Positions 35,539 through 45,837 are shown, counted from the stretch's first letter. The stretch: DNA of 64,000 nucleotides from Mucilaginibacter celer (GCF_003576455.2 NZ_CP032869.1:1674001-1738000); one strand, 5' to 3'. The notes: generated by a model not told the origin, from the letters alone. Program-made: numbers and translations.

Positions 35539-36984
35539 TTAAAGTACCTTATCCCTAAGTAGCGGCATACTCATACAATGAAAACCACCCCGCGCGCGCG
35601 AAAGTTCGGCCGATGGCATCAGGATAAGGGTGTCTTTCATATTCTGCGGGTTAAGTTCGTTGTTTTCAAATTTTTGGAGCAGATCTGTTACCCTTATCAC
35701 GTTAAAACCGGCCTCTTTAAACGCCTCGGCGGTTTTGTCGTTGCGGTCATAGCCTACAACAACACCCTCTTTAAGGGCCAGCAGGTTGCAGGAGTCGGTC
35801 CATTGTTCGCGTGCATCAAAGGGGAAAGTGTTATTGCCTGAGTAAATGAATTTTGTTTTGGTGCCGCTTTTCAGGTCGTTTTCGCTGATATCGGCCAGCA
35901 GGTCTTCAATGCATGCAAATACTCTTGGCTTTTCGTCCTTTTCAAACTGAACAATTTCGGCACGCTCTTTTGTTTTCTTGTCGATGAACCAGGATATCGG
36001 CTCACGCTCTTCAAGCGGAGCCTCGGCAACAGCCAGCGAGCGCAGCAGCACCCAGGTATCGCGTTTTACCTGTGTGAAAACGGTATCAATATGCATATAA
36101 TCGCGCTTGTGCGGAATTTTTACGATGGTTACTTTTTTCACCACGTTATTATCAAATAGCAATCTAATTGCCTCGTTTGCTCCGCTTATCGATGTGCGTT
36201 CACTGCAACCTATCAGTAAATGATCAGGGCTTACCATCATCACGTCGCCGCCCTCTAAGGTAGTTCGGCCTTCCAGGTCTTCGCCGGGGCGTAAAAAATG
36301 TTGCGGGGTTTCGGGGATTTCAAGAATGTTATCCCGGTAAGCCGCAAACAAAGGATGATTGAAAAATATATAACGCATCAGCAACGTTTCGCGGAAACGG
36401 GCCTTTTTTGCAGGTTTATTAAGCAGGATATGATTATTAACGGTTATCCCAAGATCGCGCGAAAAAATAAGATTGGGGATAGGAGCGAAGATCATCTCGG
36501 TTGCACTCAATGATCCTGAGATGAAAATTTTAGCAAGCTCAACAGGAGGCGTGTCTATCAGTTGCTGCTGCAGGCGGTAGTTACAGCTTTCAATGGCGCA
36601 AACAGAGGCTACCAGCTTTTTGCGGATATCGGATTGTTGTAAAATATCGGCCAGCAGGGTTTGAATCTCTATTACTTTACCTGAAGCATGAAATCCCGGG
36701 CTATCGGGTTTAAAAAAAGCGCGGCGGGTTTCTGTTGCGTCAACCTTATTTTTTTTGCCTTTTATTTTATCAGGGTCAAGGAAGTAAAGCAACAGTTTTA
36801 CGTAATGGTCGTACTCGTTTTTGCGCATGGTATCCAGGTGCACAATATCTTCAAAAAGCCAGTCCTGGGCTTTGGAGGGTACTACTTTACCCAGTCCGCT
36901 ATCCGGACTGTGGATCAGCAGGGAACGTAGGGTGCCAAATTCGGAAGTTACATCTATCTTAAAATCGTTACCTTCAAGTATCAT
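35539..36984 (-). CDS. Arginine deiminase-family enzyme
   Basis: A 481-residue protein of the arginine deiminase (ArcA) family, which hydrolyses arginine to citrulline and ammonia. Marks in order: FGTLRSLLIHSPDSGLGKV, NLIFSRDLGITV, EGGDVMMVSPDHLLIG, DYMHIDTVFT (catalytic His/Asp) and the nucleophile Cys470 in GGFHCMSMP. It is longer than the usual 410 residues and the front half differs, so a related guanidine substrate is possible. The ctlX-like gene lies downstream; together they could take arginine to ornithine without the ATP-yielding carbamate kinase branch. Confidence 0.85.
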   Translation of the reverse strand: MILEGNDFKIDVTSEFGTLRSLLIHSPDSGLGKVVPSKAQDWLFEDIVHLDTMRKNEYDHYVKLLLYFLDPDKIKGKKNKVDATETRRAFFKPDSPGFHASGKVIEIQTLLADILQQSDIRKKLVASVCAIESCNYRLQQQLIDTPPVELAKIFISGSLSATEMIFAPIPNLIFSRDLGITVNNHILLNKPAKKARFRETLLMRYIFFNHPLFAAYRDNILEIPETPQHFLRPGEDLEGRTTLEGGDVMMVSPDHLLIGCSERTSISGANEAIRLLFDNNVVKKVTIVKIPHKRDYMHIDTVFTQVKRDTWVLLRSLAVAEAPLEEREPISWFIDKKTKERAEIVQFEKDEKPRVFACIEDLLADISENDLKSGTKTKFIYSGNNTFPFDAREQWTDSCNLLALKEGVVVGYDRNDKTAEAFKEAGFNVIRVTDLLQKFENNELNPQNMKDTLILMPSAELSRARGGFHCMSMPLLRDKVL

Positions 36985-37087
36985 AAAACAATATCGTTTG
37001 ATGCAAATCTATCAGAAATAAGGCAACAAAACACGGGCACGAAAAAAATGCCGTCGCTGATGCAGCTATGTTGCGTTATTTAACCAA

Positions 37088-37137
37088 TGGTTATTGTAGC
37101 AAACCTGTGGTTATTATAATTGTCTGCGGCAATAACC
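37088..37137. promoter_or_regulatory. Three GGTTATT boxes between arcA-like and araC-type genes
   Basis: TGGTTATT occurs at 37088 and again at 37108 (20 bases apart, two helical turns) and its complement AATAACC at 37131. The spacing fits direct-repeat sites of AraC-type regulators; the regulator gene starts 78 bases downstream. Confidence 0.35.
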
Positions 37138-37214
37138 TTACTCCTTTTATTTGTGTAATAAGGCTGTTTGTAGTTTTTTAATGCTATCTTGATGGTTGTA
37201 ATTTATTGATAATT

Positions 37215-38048
37215 ATGGCCTTACCTGCGCAAACCCAATTTTTTCCTCTTCACCCATTACTGGAGCCGTATGTTTCGGTATTGGTATTAACCGAATTGAA
37301 AGTGACCGAAACCGGCGGATACATTGATATCTTCCCGGTTGGTTACGGCGTGCTTTCGTTTATTATGGACGATACGCTGCCCTCGTTTTTGGATATAGAT
37401 AAAAGCTTGCCAAAATTTAGCCTTACCGGGCAATTAACCCGTTATTACCGGCACTACTTTACGCCCGGCAATTACCGCTTTTTTTCGGCCATCCTTAAAC
37501 CTTACGGAGCCTACCGCTTACTTGATACACGGCAGGATGCCATAGTTGATAATTTTATAGCGATACAAGATATTATTGCCGATGGAGTGGCCGAGTTTTG
37601 CGACCACATGCAGACACTATCTGATCAGCCAGAAGCCGGGATGCGCCTTTTGGAGCAATGGCTTTTGCATCGTTTGGAGGTGCCGGTAAAACAGGTTAAA
37701 CTGAACGAAATTATTGCAGCATGCCGCATAATTGATGCGGCCGACGGTGTTAAACCTATTAAAGAAATTTGCACGGAAACAGGTATCTCCAAAAGTTCGC
37801 TCGAGCGGCATTTTCTCGAAAAAATAGGGCTTACACCCAAAATGTACAGCCGCATTATCCGGTTTAATAAAGTATATCAGACCCTTAAGTTTGGTACCTA
37901 CAACAACTGGCAGGATGTGGTGTATAAATTTAATTTTTACGACCAGGCGCATTTCATCAACGATTTTAAAAGTTTCTTCAACTACACGCCCTCCGAAATA
38001 CATAAAAGCAGGCTGAACAGCGAGGGTGTACTGGGCAGTGCGGGTTAA
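37215..38048 (+). CDS. AraC-family transcriptional regulator
   Basis: A 277-residue regulator. The N-terminal half is a DUF6597-like sensor (PLHPLLEPYVSVLVLTE, TGQLTRYYRHYFTPG). The C-terminal AraC double helix-turn-helix is at about 180-268: IKEICTETGISKSSLERHF for the first HTH and WQDVVYKFNFYDQAHFINDF for the second, ending NYTPSEIHKSR. The ATG at 37215 was chosen over the TTG at 37206. It is divergent from the arginine deiminase-like gene, which it might control; the target is unknown. Confidence 0.9.
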   Translation: MALPAQTQFFPLHPLLEPYVSVLVLTELKVTETGGYIDIFPVGYGVLSFIMDDTLPSFLDIDKSLPKFSLTGQLTRYYRHYFTPGNYRFFSAILKPYGAYRLLDTRQDAIVDNFIAIQDIIADGVAEFCDHMQTLSDQPEAGMRLLEQWLLHRLEVPVKQVKLNEIIAACRIIDAADGVKPIKEICTETGISKSSLERHFLEKIGLTPKMYSRIIRFNKVYQTLKFGTYNNWQDVVYKFNFYDQAHFINDFKSFFNYTPSEIHKSRLNSEGVLGSAG

Positions 38049-38192
38049 ACGTAAACAGCCATAGTGTTTTTACGCTACGCGCGATAGTTGTTTTACGCAA
38101 TTGGTTTAACTTCAATAATTTGGGGCTTTTTTCCAATGAAGTGGTGGTGGTGGTTTGTTACATTCGTGTTACATAACCTTACGCACTATTAC

Positions 38193-41100
38193 ATGAAGCA
38201 ATTTTTACCACTATTGCTGTTTGTGCTGTTACCTGCAAGTATTATAACAGCGCAAACCCGGCAGCAAAACGCAGGCAAATTTTCGTTATCAGCAGGCCTC
38301 CGGTTTGAGGAAAACAAGGGGCAGGTGCTGGATGATAAAGGGCAAACCCGTAACGACATTCTGTACACCCTTAAAGACAACGATGTTACGTTGTTTTTTA
38401 CCCGTACAGGTATAACTTACCAATGGCGGCAGGTTGAGGGCAGCAAACAAGCTCCTGTTAACAACTCGCCAGGCAAAAAAAGTCCGCTTGTTTTACTCAA
38501 ACCCGATCATGAGAAACGGCGCGTAAAGGTGGCGCTAAGAGATATGCGGTGGCTGAATACCGGTACAGATGTTACGGTACTGGCCGAAGATGCCTATAGC
38601 GACGTAGTTAACCGTTACTCGGCAAGCGGCGTTGTTGAGAATATTAAAAGCTACCATAAACTCATCTATAAAAACCTCTATCCTAACACCGACATCGTAT
38701 ATTATATAAAAGATGGCAAACTGGAATACGATGTTGTGCTGCACAAAGGGGCAGAACTTGGCAATGTAAAATTCACCTATTCGGGCAAACAAAAAGTTAA
38801 GCTTGCCGGCGGAAAAATAGTACTTAAAAACGAGGTTGGTTCTCTTACCGAGCATGAGCCAATTGCTTACTCGGGTACCGAAGCTTTAAATATCAGGTAC
38901 CGGCTTAAAGATAACGTCATCGGTTTTGAAGCGGTAGACGGCAGTTCGCTAAAAGGGAGTGAGCTGCTGATAGACCCCACAATTACCTGGGGCACTTACC
39001 TTGGTGGTGGTAATGACGATGCAGGCGTAGGCACAGCCACCGATGCGCTGGGTAATGTTTACCTGGCGGGATATACCTCAAGTACACAGAATATTGCTTC
39101 GGCAGGTGGTTATCAAAGCGGGGGCGGCGACCCGGGCGGCTTTAATTATGATGCTTTTTTGGTGAAGTTTGACAGCAATGGCAACAGGCTTTGGGCTACT
39201 TATTACGGCGGAGCCAACAGCGATTACGGATCGGCCGTATGTACCGATAACGCCAATAATGTGTTTTTGGTGGGTTACACCCGCAGCAGCGCAGGTATAG
39301 CTTCGGCCGAAAGCGTTGCGCAAGGCACGCTTGCCGGCGATTATGATGCCTTTGTGGTTAAATTTTCAAGTACCGGTGCCCGTATCTGGGGTACTTACTT
39401 TGGCGGCCCCGTTAACGATAACGGCTATATAAGCGGCGATGACCTGGCTACCTGCGCGGCCACCAATGCCGATGGGGATATTTTTGTAGGCGGTTATACC
39501 TGGAGCAAAAAGTTTCCGATAAAATCAAGCACTTATCAAAAAGATTATGCCGGCGGCCGGTACGATGCTTTTATTTTCGGCCTTAACAGCGGTGGCGCAC
39601 CCAAATTTTCAACCTATTACGGCGGTAAAAGCGATGATATCATTAACGGCATAGCCGCAAAAGGCACACGTGTGTATATCTGCGGTAATACCAACAGCAG
39701 CAATAAAATAGCGTCGTCAGGCACACACCAGGGCGGCTATTCGGGGCCTGCCGATGGCACCGGTTATGACGATGCCTTTTTAACGGCATTCAGTACCGGC
39801 GGTGCTTTTGAATGGGGCACCTACTATGGCGGCAGCGGAGATGAGGCGGCAAGGGCCGTAGCTACCGATGCTGATGGTAATATTTATGTGGGCGGTTTTA
39901 CCAACAGTTCGTCAAATATTGCCTTAAACGGTTTCCAGAACACCGGCTACTCAAGCAATGTGTTGGTGGATAGGGATGGCTTTTTGGCCAAGTTTACCAA
40001 TACCGGTTCGTTAATATGGGGTACCTATTATGGCGGGAGCCCGGTTGATGAGGTTAACGCAGTTGCTGTTGATGGTTCGAACAATGTTTACATAGGCGGT
40101 TACACCAAAAGTTTTGTTGCCGGGCAGATAGCTAAAGATGGTTTCAAAGACAACATCTCGGCAGGGAACGATGGTTTTGTAGCCAAGTTTAACGCAGCCG
40201 GAGCAAGGCTGTGGGGTTCGTACCTCGGCGGCTCGGACGAAGATATTGTAAAGGGGCTGGCAACATCGGGCAATTACCTTTATATTGCCGGCAGCACCAC
40301 CAGCACATCCGGTATAGCCTCTGGCGGTTTTCAATATATGCCCGGCGGCGGTATAAACGATGGCTTTTTGCTGAAGATAGAAGGCAGTAGTAACCCGCCT
40401 GTTGATCCGGTTACGCCTAAAAACTCATCCAACATCGTATTCAGTAACGCGGCATCAGACAAGGTTACCCTAACCTGGACAAACGGTACCGGTACCGCCC
40501 GCATTGTTGAGGCCCGAACTGCCGATGATGTTTTCCCTAATCCCGCCAATGCATCCATCTATCCCAATAATAACGTTTACGGTTTAGGTTTCCCGATAGA
40601 TGCCGATACCCGGGTTGTTTACCGCGGAACCGGAAATACGGTAACCGTAACCGGCTTAACTGCAAATACAAAGTATTATTTTAAAGTTTTTGATTACACT
40701 GGGGCCTTCGAGCCCCAGGTAGTATATCTTACAGAAAACACCACCGGAAACCCCGCCAGCACCACCATCGGTAAAACAGATCAAACCATCACCTTTGCAG
40801 GCCCGGTGATTAAAACTTATGGCGATGCCGATTTTGATCCGGCTATGGCGTCATCAGGCCTTGCCGTTACTTATAGCAGCAGTAACACCTCGGTAGTCAG
40901 TCTTATTGCCGGTAAATTACATATTACGGGTACAGGTACGGCTAATATTACGGCATCGCAGGCAGGTAATGGTACCTACGGGGCGGCTACACCGGTAACA
41001 CAACAGATAATAGTTAACAAGGCCGTATTAACAGCCCGGGCGCTTGATGCAGCAAAAACTTATGGCAGTGTCAATCCCGATTTGCTGCCCGGTATTGGCG

Positions 41101-44100
41101 GTTTTGTAAATGGTGAAAGTACAAACGTGCTTATCAGTTACCCAACGCTTAGTACCACGGCAACTATTTCTTCGCCGGTTGGTGCTTATCCTATAAATAT
41201 AACCGGAGGCGAGACCCGCAATTACACTTTCAATTATATCAACGGCACCTTAACGGTAAACAAAGCTACATTAAGGGTAACAGCTGATGATAAATCGAGA
41301 GAAGAAAATACGCCCAACCCCGCTTTAACAGTAAGTTATAATGGTTTTGTTAACGGCGATCTTGCTACTAACCTCACCACGGCCCCAACCGCCACAACAA
41401 CGGCTACGGTTAGCAGCCCGGTTGGCTACTATCCGATAGTACCGGCCGGCGGCGTATCCGGAAATTATAACTTTATTTATACCAATGGCCGTTTGGAGGT
41501 TTTTGCGGGGCTGCCGGCGCAAACCATCTATTTTCCGCCATTCGATCCTCACTTTATCAATGAAGCAAATTTTTATATCGAAGCTAATGTAAGTTCGGGT
41601 TTAAGGTTAACTTTTACCAGCAGCAACCCGGCGGTGGCCACCATTGTAAACAACAACCAGATTCATGTTGTGGGTTTGGGCTCTACCGTTATAACTGCCT
41701 CGCAGCCGGGCAATGCTTCATACAGGCCCGCAGTTGATGTGATGCAAACGCTTAACATTGGCAAGGTTGATCAGGTTATCTTTTTTTCAAGCATGGGAAA
41801 GAAAAACTACGGCACGCCCGATTTCGATCCTTCAATAACCACATCATCTGGTTTGCCGGTAGTTTTAACCAGCGATAATTTAAGTGTGGCCACCATAGTT
41901 AGCGGTAAAATTCATATTGTAGGGGTGGGTAACGCCAATATTACAGCCTCACAAGCGGGTAACGATATTTTCAACCCGGCGGTAAGTGTAACCCGCTTAC
42001 TGGCGGTAAACAGCGCCTCGCAATTCATCACCTTCAACCAGATCGATCCAAAACTAACCACCGATGCCGATTTCGACCCCGGGGCAACAGCAAGCTCTGG
42101 TTTAACCGTTACCTATGCCAGCAGCAACCTGGCAGTGGCTACTATTGTTGGTGGAAAGGTGCATATAGTTGGACCCGGTAGCACAACAATCACAGCCACC
42201 CAAACAGGCGATAGTCATTATGCTGCCTCGCAGCCCGTTAGCAGGCAACTTTTGGTAACCGAGGTGCTTTCGCAAACCATCAGCTTTAACGCCTTCGGCA
42301 CCAAATACTTCGGCGATGCCGATTTTGATGCCAACGCCACCTCAAGCGCGGGCCTGCCGGTAACTTTAACCAGCGACAATACCGATGTGGCAACTATAAT
42401 TGGCGGCCGTATTCATATTGTAAACGCCGGTATTGCTAATATAACGGCCACTCAGCCAGGCGCGCTCACTGTAACACCGGCTGATCCTGTTACCCGCACA
42501 TTAACGGTTAAACAACAGGTACAAACAATTACTTTCGTACCGCTCACAACAAAATACTATAGTACTATTGATTTTGAGCCGGGAGCAACCGCCAGTTCTG
42601 GCTTGCCGGTAAGTTACACCAGCAGTAACGAGGCCGTAGCTACAATTGTTAGCGGTAAGATTCATATTGTTGGCCTGGGCGCAACTATCATTACCGCCAT
42701 GCAGGATGGTAATGCCAACATAGCTGCAGCGGCCCAGGTTAGCCAAAACCTTACTGTAATAAAGGACAAGCAGATCATCAACTTCCCCACAATAACCAAA
42801 CGGCGTTTTGGCTTACCCGATTTTTCGGCACGTGCAACATCCAACCTTGGTTTGCCGGTAACATTGGTAAGCAGTAATGAAGCGGTAGCCAAGGTGATAG
42901 GGGGGAATATTCATATCGTATCTGTAGGTAATACCAACATCACGGCATCGCAGCCCGGTAACGAAACTGCGTCGGCAGCTGTAAGCGTAACAAGGTTGTT
43001 TACCGTGCTGAAAGCAAATCAAACCATCACTTTCCCGGTAATCGCTCCGAAAGCTACCACCGCGGTTGATTTTGATCCCTTGGCTACCGCCAGCTCGGGC
43101 CTGCAGGTAACCTATTCCAGTAAAAACACCAGCATAGCAACCATTGTTAATGGCAAAGTACATATTCTACGGGCCGGTAGGGTAACAATAACTGCATCGC
43201 AGGCGGGTAGCGCAAATTATGCCGCCGCGCCGAATGTGAACCGCTCATTGATCATCCGGAGCCAGGCTACCCAGGTTATTACCTTCCCTAACCTGGCCGT
43301 CAAAGAGTTTGGCGATGCTGATTTTTTACCCAATGCCATGGCCAGTTCAGGCTTACCGGTAACTTATACCAGTAGTAATCCAGCCATAGCAACCATCGTT
43401 GATGGTAAAGTGCATATAGTTGGTGTAGGCAGTGTGGTAATTATTGCCTCACAGCCGGGCAATGAAGCTGTTGCCGCCGCCGCCCAGGTATCACGAACTT
43501 TAAGGGTTAGGCAGGGAAGTCAAACCATTACTTTCGCTAATCTTGCCGAAAAGCTTGCAACAGATGCCGATTTCGATCCTGGCGCGACTGCCAGTTCGGG
43601 TTTGCCGGTTAGTTACACAACTGATAACGCCGGTGTTGCAACCATAGTTGATGGCAAGGTACATATTGTTCGTGCCGGCATAGTTAAAATTATAGCTTCG
43701 CAAGCGGGTAATGTTAATTTCAGGCCAGCCGCCACCGTAAGCCGGCGGTTAATTGTTAATGGCTTAACTCAAACCATTACGTTTAACCCTTTGGTTGGGA
43801 AATTTGTTAACGATCCCGATTTTGCGCTTACGGCAACAAGTTCGTCGGGCTTACCGGTAAGCTATACCAGCGGCAACTTAGGAATAGCCCAGATTGTAGA
43901 AGGAAATAAAGTGCACATCAACGGTGCCGGTACGGTAACTATCACAGCATCGCAACCGGGTAACGCCACTATAGCCGCAGCCGTAAATGTTGAACGTACG
44001 CTAACCGTAAGCAAAATAAATCAAACTATCACTTTTGATGATATAGGCAGCGTGAGTGTAGGCATGCCGTACACCCTGCACGCCACATCAACATCGGGCT

Positions 44101-44531
44101 TGCCGGTAATATTCATCACATCCGACGAAACAACGGCAACCATTAGCGGTACAACCTTAACCGGCTTGCGAAGAGGCCGTGTAATTATAACTGCCACACA
44201 GCCCGGAAATGAGAACTTTCTTGCCGCCCCCAGGGTATCAAAAGAAGTAATGATAACCCAGGACCTGGCCATTGTTCCAAACAACCTGCTCACCCCCAAC
44301 GGCGACGGCCGCAATGATTTGTGGATTGTAGAAAATATCGAGGTTTACCCGCGCAACACCATCACCATATTTGACAGGGCCGGGCGTACAGTTTACCATG
44401 CCAGTGGCTACCGCAATGATTGGGACGGCACCTCGGCAGGCGGCCCGCTAAGGCAGGATGCCTACTTCTATGTGATCGATCTGGGTAACGGTGCATCACC
44501 TGTTAGGGGGAGTGTAACCATTTTAAGGTAA
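38193..44531 (+). CDS. Giant T9SS-secreted adhesin: SBBP propeller, Fn3, MBG, twelve Ig-like repeats, type B sorting domain
   Basis: A 2112-residue surface protein. The ATG at 38193 gives the signal peptide MKQFLPLLLFVLLPASIITA; the frame upstream to 38088 is not signal-like. Domains: a DUF7948-type N-terminal domain opening with FEENKGQV (about 25-265); about seven SBBP beta-propeller repeats marked by WGTYYGG (265-730); a fibronectin III-like domain (735-860); one Ig-like unit (863-945); two MBG domains (GFVNGE...); eleven more Ig-like units of about 83 residues (1109-2023, consensus FDPGATASSGLPVTYTSSN, VATIVxGKVHIVG, ITASQPGN); and a gliding-motility-associated type B C-terminal domain (TPNGDGRNDLW ... 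WDGTSAGG) that directs type IX secretion. The SprF-like gene follows 32 bases downstream. Confidence 0.92.
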   Translation: MKQFLPLLLFVLLPASIITAQTRQQNAGKFSLSAGLRFEENKGQVLDDKGQTRNDILYTLKDNDVTLFFTRTGITYQWRQVEGSKQAPVNNSPGKKSPLVLLKPDHEKRRVKVALRDMRWLNTGTDVTVLAEDAYSDVVNRYSASGVVENIKSYHKLIYKNLYPNTDIVYYIKDGKLEYDVVLHKGAELGNVKFTYSGKQKVKLAGGKIVLKNEVGSLTEHEPIAYSGTEALNIRYRLKDNVIGFEAVDGSSLKGSELLIDPTITWGTYLGGGNDDAGVGTATDALGNVYLAGYTSSTQNIASAGGYQSGGGDPGGFNYDAFLVKFDSNGNRLWATYYGGANSDYGSAVCTDNANNVFLVGYTRSSAGIASAESVAQGTLAGDYDAFVVKFSSTGARIWGTYFGGPVNDNGYISGDDLATCAATNADGDIFVGGYTWSKKFPIKSSTYQKDYAGGRYDAFIFGLNSGGAPKFSTYYGGKSDDIINGIAAKGTRVYICGNTNSSNKIASSGTHQGGYSGPADGTGYDDAFLTAFSTGGAFEWGTYYGGSGDEAARAVATDADGNIYVGGFTNSSSNIALNGFQNTGYSSNVLVDRDGFLAKFTNTGSLIWGTYYGGSPVDEVNAVAVDGSNNVYIGGYTKSFVAGQIAKDGFKDNISAGNDGFVAKFNAAGARLWGSYLGGSDEDIVKGLATSGNYLYIAGSTTSTSGIASGGFQYMPGGGINDGFLLKIEGSSNPPVDPVTPKNSSNIVFSNAASDKVTLTWTNGTGTARIVEARTADDVFPNPANASIYPNNNVYGLGFPIDADTRVVYRGTGNTVTVTGLTANTKYYFKVFDYTGAFEPQVVYLTENTTGNPASTTIGKTDQTITFAGPVIKTYGDADFDPAMASSGLAVTYSSSNTSVVSLIAGKLHITGTGTANITASQAGNGTYGAATPVTQQIIVNKAVLTARALDAAKTYGSVNPDLLPGIGGFVNGESTNVLISYPTLSTTATISSPVGAYPINITGGETRNYTFNYINGTLTVNKATLRVTADDKSREENTPNPALTVSYNGFVNGDLATNLTTAPTATTTATVSSPVGYYPIVPAGGVSGNYNFIYTNGRLEVFAGLPAQTIYFPPFDPHFINEANFYIEANVSSGLRLTFTSSNPAVATIVNNNQIHVVGLGSTVITASQPGNASYRPAVDVMQTLNIGKVDQVIFFSSMGKKNYGTPDFDPSITTSSGLPVVLTSDNLSVATIVSGKIHIVGVGNANITASQAGNDIFNPAVSVTRLLAVNSASQFITFNQIDPKLTTDADFDPGATASSGLTVTYASSNLAVATIVGGKVHIVGPGSTTITATQTGDSHYAASQPVSRQLLVTEVLSQTISFNAFGTKYFGDADFDANATSSAGLPVTLTSDNTDVATIIGGRIHIVNAGIANITATQPGALTVTPADPVTRTLTVKQQVQTITFVPLTTKYYSTIDFEPGATASSGLPVSYTSSNEAVATIVSGKIHIVGLGATIITAMQDGNANIAAAAQVSQNLTVIKDKQIINFPTITKRRFGLPDFSARATSNLGLPVTLVSSNEAVAKVIGGNIHIVSVGNTNITASQPGNETASAAVSVTRLFTVLKANQTITFPVIAPKATTAVDFDPLATASSGLQVTYSSKNTSIATIVNGKVHILRAGRVTITASQAGSANYAAAPNVNRSLIIRSQATQVITFPNLAVKEFGDADFLPNAMASSGLPVTYTSSNPAIATIVDGKVHIVGVGSVVIIASQPGNEAVAAAAQVSRTLRVRQGSQTITFANLAEKLATDADFDPGATASSGLPVSYTTDNAGVATIVDGKVHIVRAGIVKIIASQAGNVNFRPAATVSRRLIVNGLTQTITFNPLVGKFVNDPDFALTATSSSGLPVSYTSGNLGIAQIVEGNKVHINGAGTVTITASQPGNATIAAAVNVERTLTVSKINQTITFDDIGSVSVGMPYTLHATSTSGLPVIFITSDETTATISGTTLTGLRRGRVIITATQPGNENFLAAPRVSKEVMITQDLAIVPNNLLTPNGDGRNDLWIVENIEVYPRNTITIFDRAGRTVYHASGYRNDWDGTSAGGPLRQDAYFYVIDLGNGASPVRGSVTILR
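41517..44262 (+). repeat. Tandem coding repeat: eleven Ig-like units of about 249 bp
   Basis: Units 2 to 12 of the adhesin, each about 83 codons and diverged at the DNA level, so they are old protein repeats rather than recent DNA expansion. Unit 1 (40779 on) is separated from them by two MBG domains. Confidence 0.85.
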
Positions 44532-44563
44532 GTTTTGATTATACCATCTTAAGTAAAACAATA

Positions 44564-45481
44564 ATGAACAATCATATATCCTCAATAAAAAAACTGCTTG
44601 TATGTCTGCCAGTGCTGGTGGTATTTATGGTGCAAATGGCAGCGGCACAGGTTACTCCATTAGGCAGCCAATATTATTTAAACCGTTACCTCGGCAATCC
44701 GGCCTTTGCGGGTTTAACAAACGGGTTTACCGGCAACCTTGCTTACCGTTCGCAATTTAACAAAACCGATGGCAGCCCGGTTACCCAGGCCCTCACCGCC
44801 GAATATGGCTTTAATAACAGGGTAGGGGTAGGCATCAATGCTTATAATGATAAAGCAGGATTGCTTAAACGTACCCGCGTTATGGGCACTTACGCCTATC
44901 ATTTGCCTTTGAGCGAAAAAACTCAGCAGTTAAGCTTCGGCCTTTCTATCGGCATCAACAGCGAGCGTTTAAATGAGCAGGATGTAAGGGGCGATGTAAC
45001 CGACCCGTTGATTGCCCAGCTAAACAATCAGCCGGTACATGTTGACGGCGATTTTGGGATGGCTTATACCGATGGCAAGTTAACCCTGCAGGGTGCTATC
45101 CCCAACCTGCGCAATTTTTTTAAGAAAGACGTGATCAATACAGCCGATTGGTCGACTTTTTATACGGCGATAAGCTATAAAATTGATATCGGCGATGAGT
45201 TGGAACCAATGAGCCTTGAACCGCTGGCTGCGTTACGGGGAATAAAAGATCATTCGTCGGTTTTGGATATTGGGGCTAACCTGGCCATATTGAATGATCA
45301 GTTATACCTGAGCGGACTGTACCATACTTCAAAAAATGCCACTTTCGGGTTTGGTATCAACCTCAAAAAATATCACTCGGCTGTTTTGCTGCAGTATGTT
45401 ACCAATACGGCGGGGATGTCGGCTTATAGCAACAGTATTTTTCAGGTAGGGTTGAGGTTGAAGTTGAGTAATGACGATTAG
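44564..45481 (+). CDS. PorP/SprF family type IX secretion membrane protein
   Basis: A 305-residue outer-membrane beta-barrel protein, signal peptide ending AAAQ, then PLGSQYYLNRYLGNPAFAG, the typical PorP/SprF opening (an NPAxAG motif). SprF helps secrete and anchor SprB-type adhesins with type B sorting domains in Flavobacterium johnsoniae. Its place directly after the giant adhesin argues that it is the dedicated partner of that protein. Confidence 0.92.
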   Translation: MNNHISSIKKLLVCLPVLVVFMVQMAAAQVTPLGSQYYLNRYLGNPAFAGLTNGFTGNLAYRSQFNKTDGSPVTQALTAEYGFNNRVGVGINAYNDKAGLLKRTRVMGTYAYHLPLSEKTQQLSFGLSIGINSERLNEQDVRGDVTDPLIAQLNNQPVHVDGDFGMAYTDGKLTLQGAIPNLRNFFKKDVINTADWSTFYTAISYKIDIGDELEPMSLEPLAALRGIKDHSSVLDIGANLAILNDQLYLSGLYHTSKNATFGFGINLKKYHSAVLLQYVTNTAGMSAYSNSIFQVGLRLKLSNDD

Positions 45482-45547
45482 GATTTTCTTTTACGCGGAG
45501 GTGTAGGGTAGCTATTAAGATGCTCTAAAAAGCTTTTTACCCCGAAC

Positions 45548-45627
45548 GTCATTGCGAGGCACGAAGCAATCCCAAACTATACAGGGCGGACCTGCTAATC
45601 GGGGATTGCTTCGTGCCTCGCAATGAC
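45548..45627. repeat. 80-bp palindromic repeat, copy 1
   Basis: Arms GTCATTGCGAGGCACGAAGC and its complement close a loop containing GCGGACCTGCTAATCGGG. The arms pair perfectly. A second copy is at 54854. Apart from this element, the 356-bp gap 45482-45837 shows no gene. Confidence 0.9.
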
Positions 45628-45837
45628 GTTTATGGAGATTGCCATTTTCATTTAATGGTTTTCAAACATTTTCTTAGCGTCCTTGCGCCTTTGCGTGCTT
45701 AAAATCACAACCTTGCAAATCCTCTCCGCAATCGATTGTAACTAATTTGTGAGGTTAATACTTTTTTAATCTTTTATTAAGTTAGGCAGGTAATTTCAGC
45801 TAACCAATTAATCCGTTTTAATACTATCTGCTTAATT

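Noticed and set aside
38088..38192. N-terminal extension of the giant adhesin
   Set aside because: The stretch is not signal-like and precedes a standard signal peptide starting at 38193.
41517..44262. Tandem repeat as CRISPR array or recent DNA expansion
   Set aside because: Units are about 249 bp, in frame, diverged at DNA level and encode Ig-like domains.
45548..45627. Insertion sequence
   Set aside because: Only 80 bp with no coding capacity and no visible target duplication; treated as a palindromic repeat.
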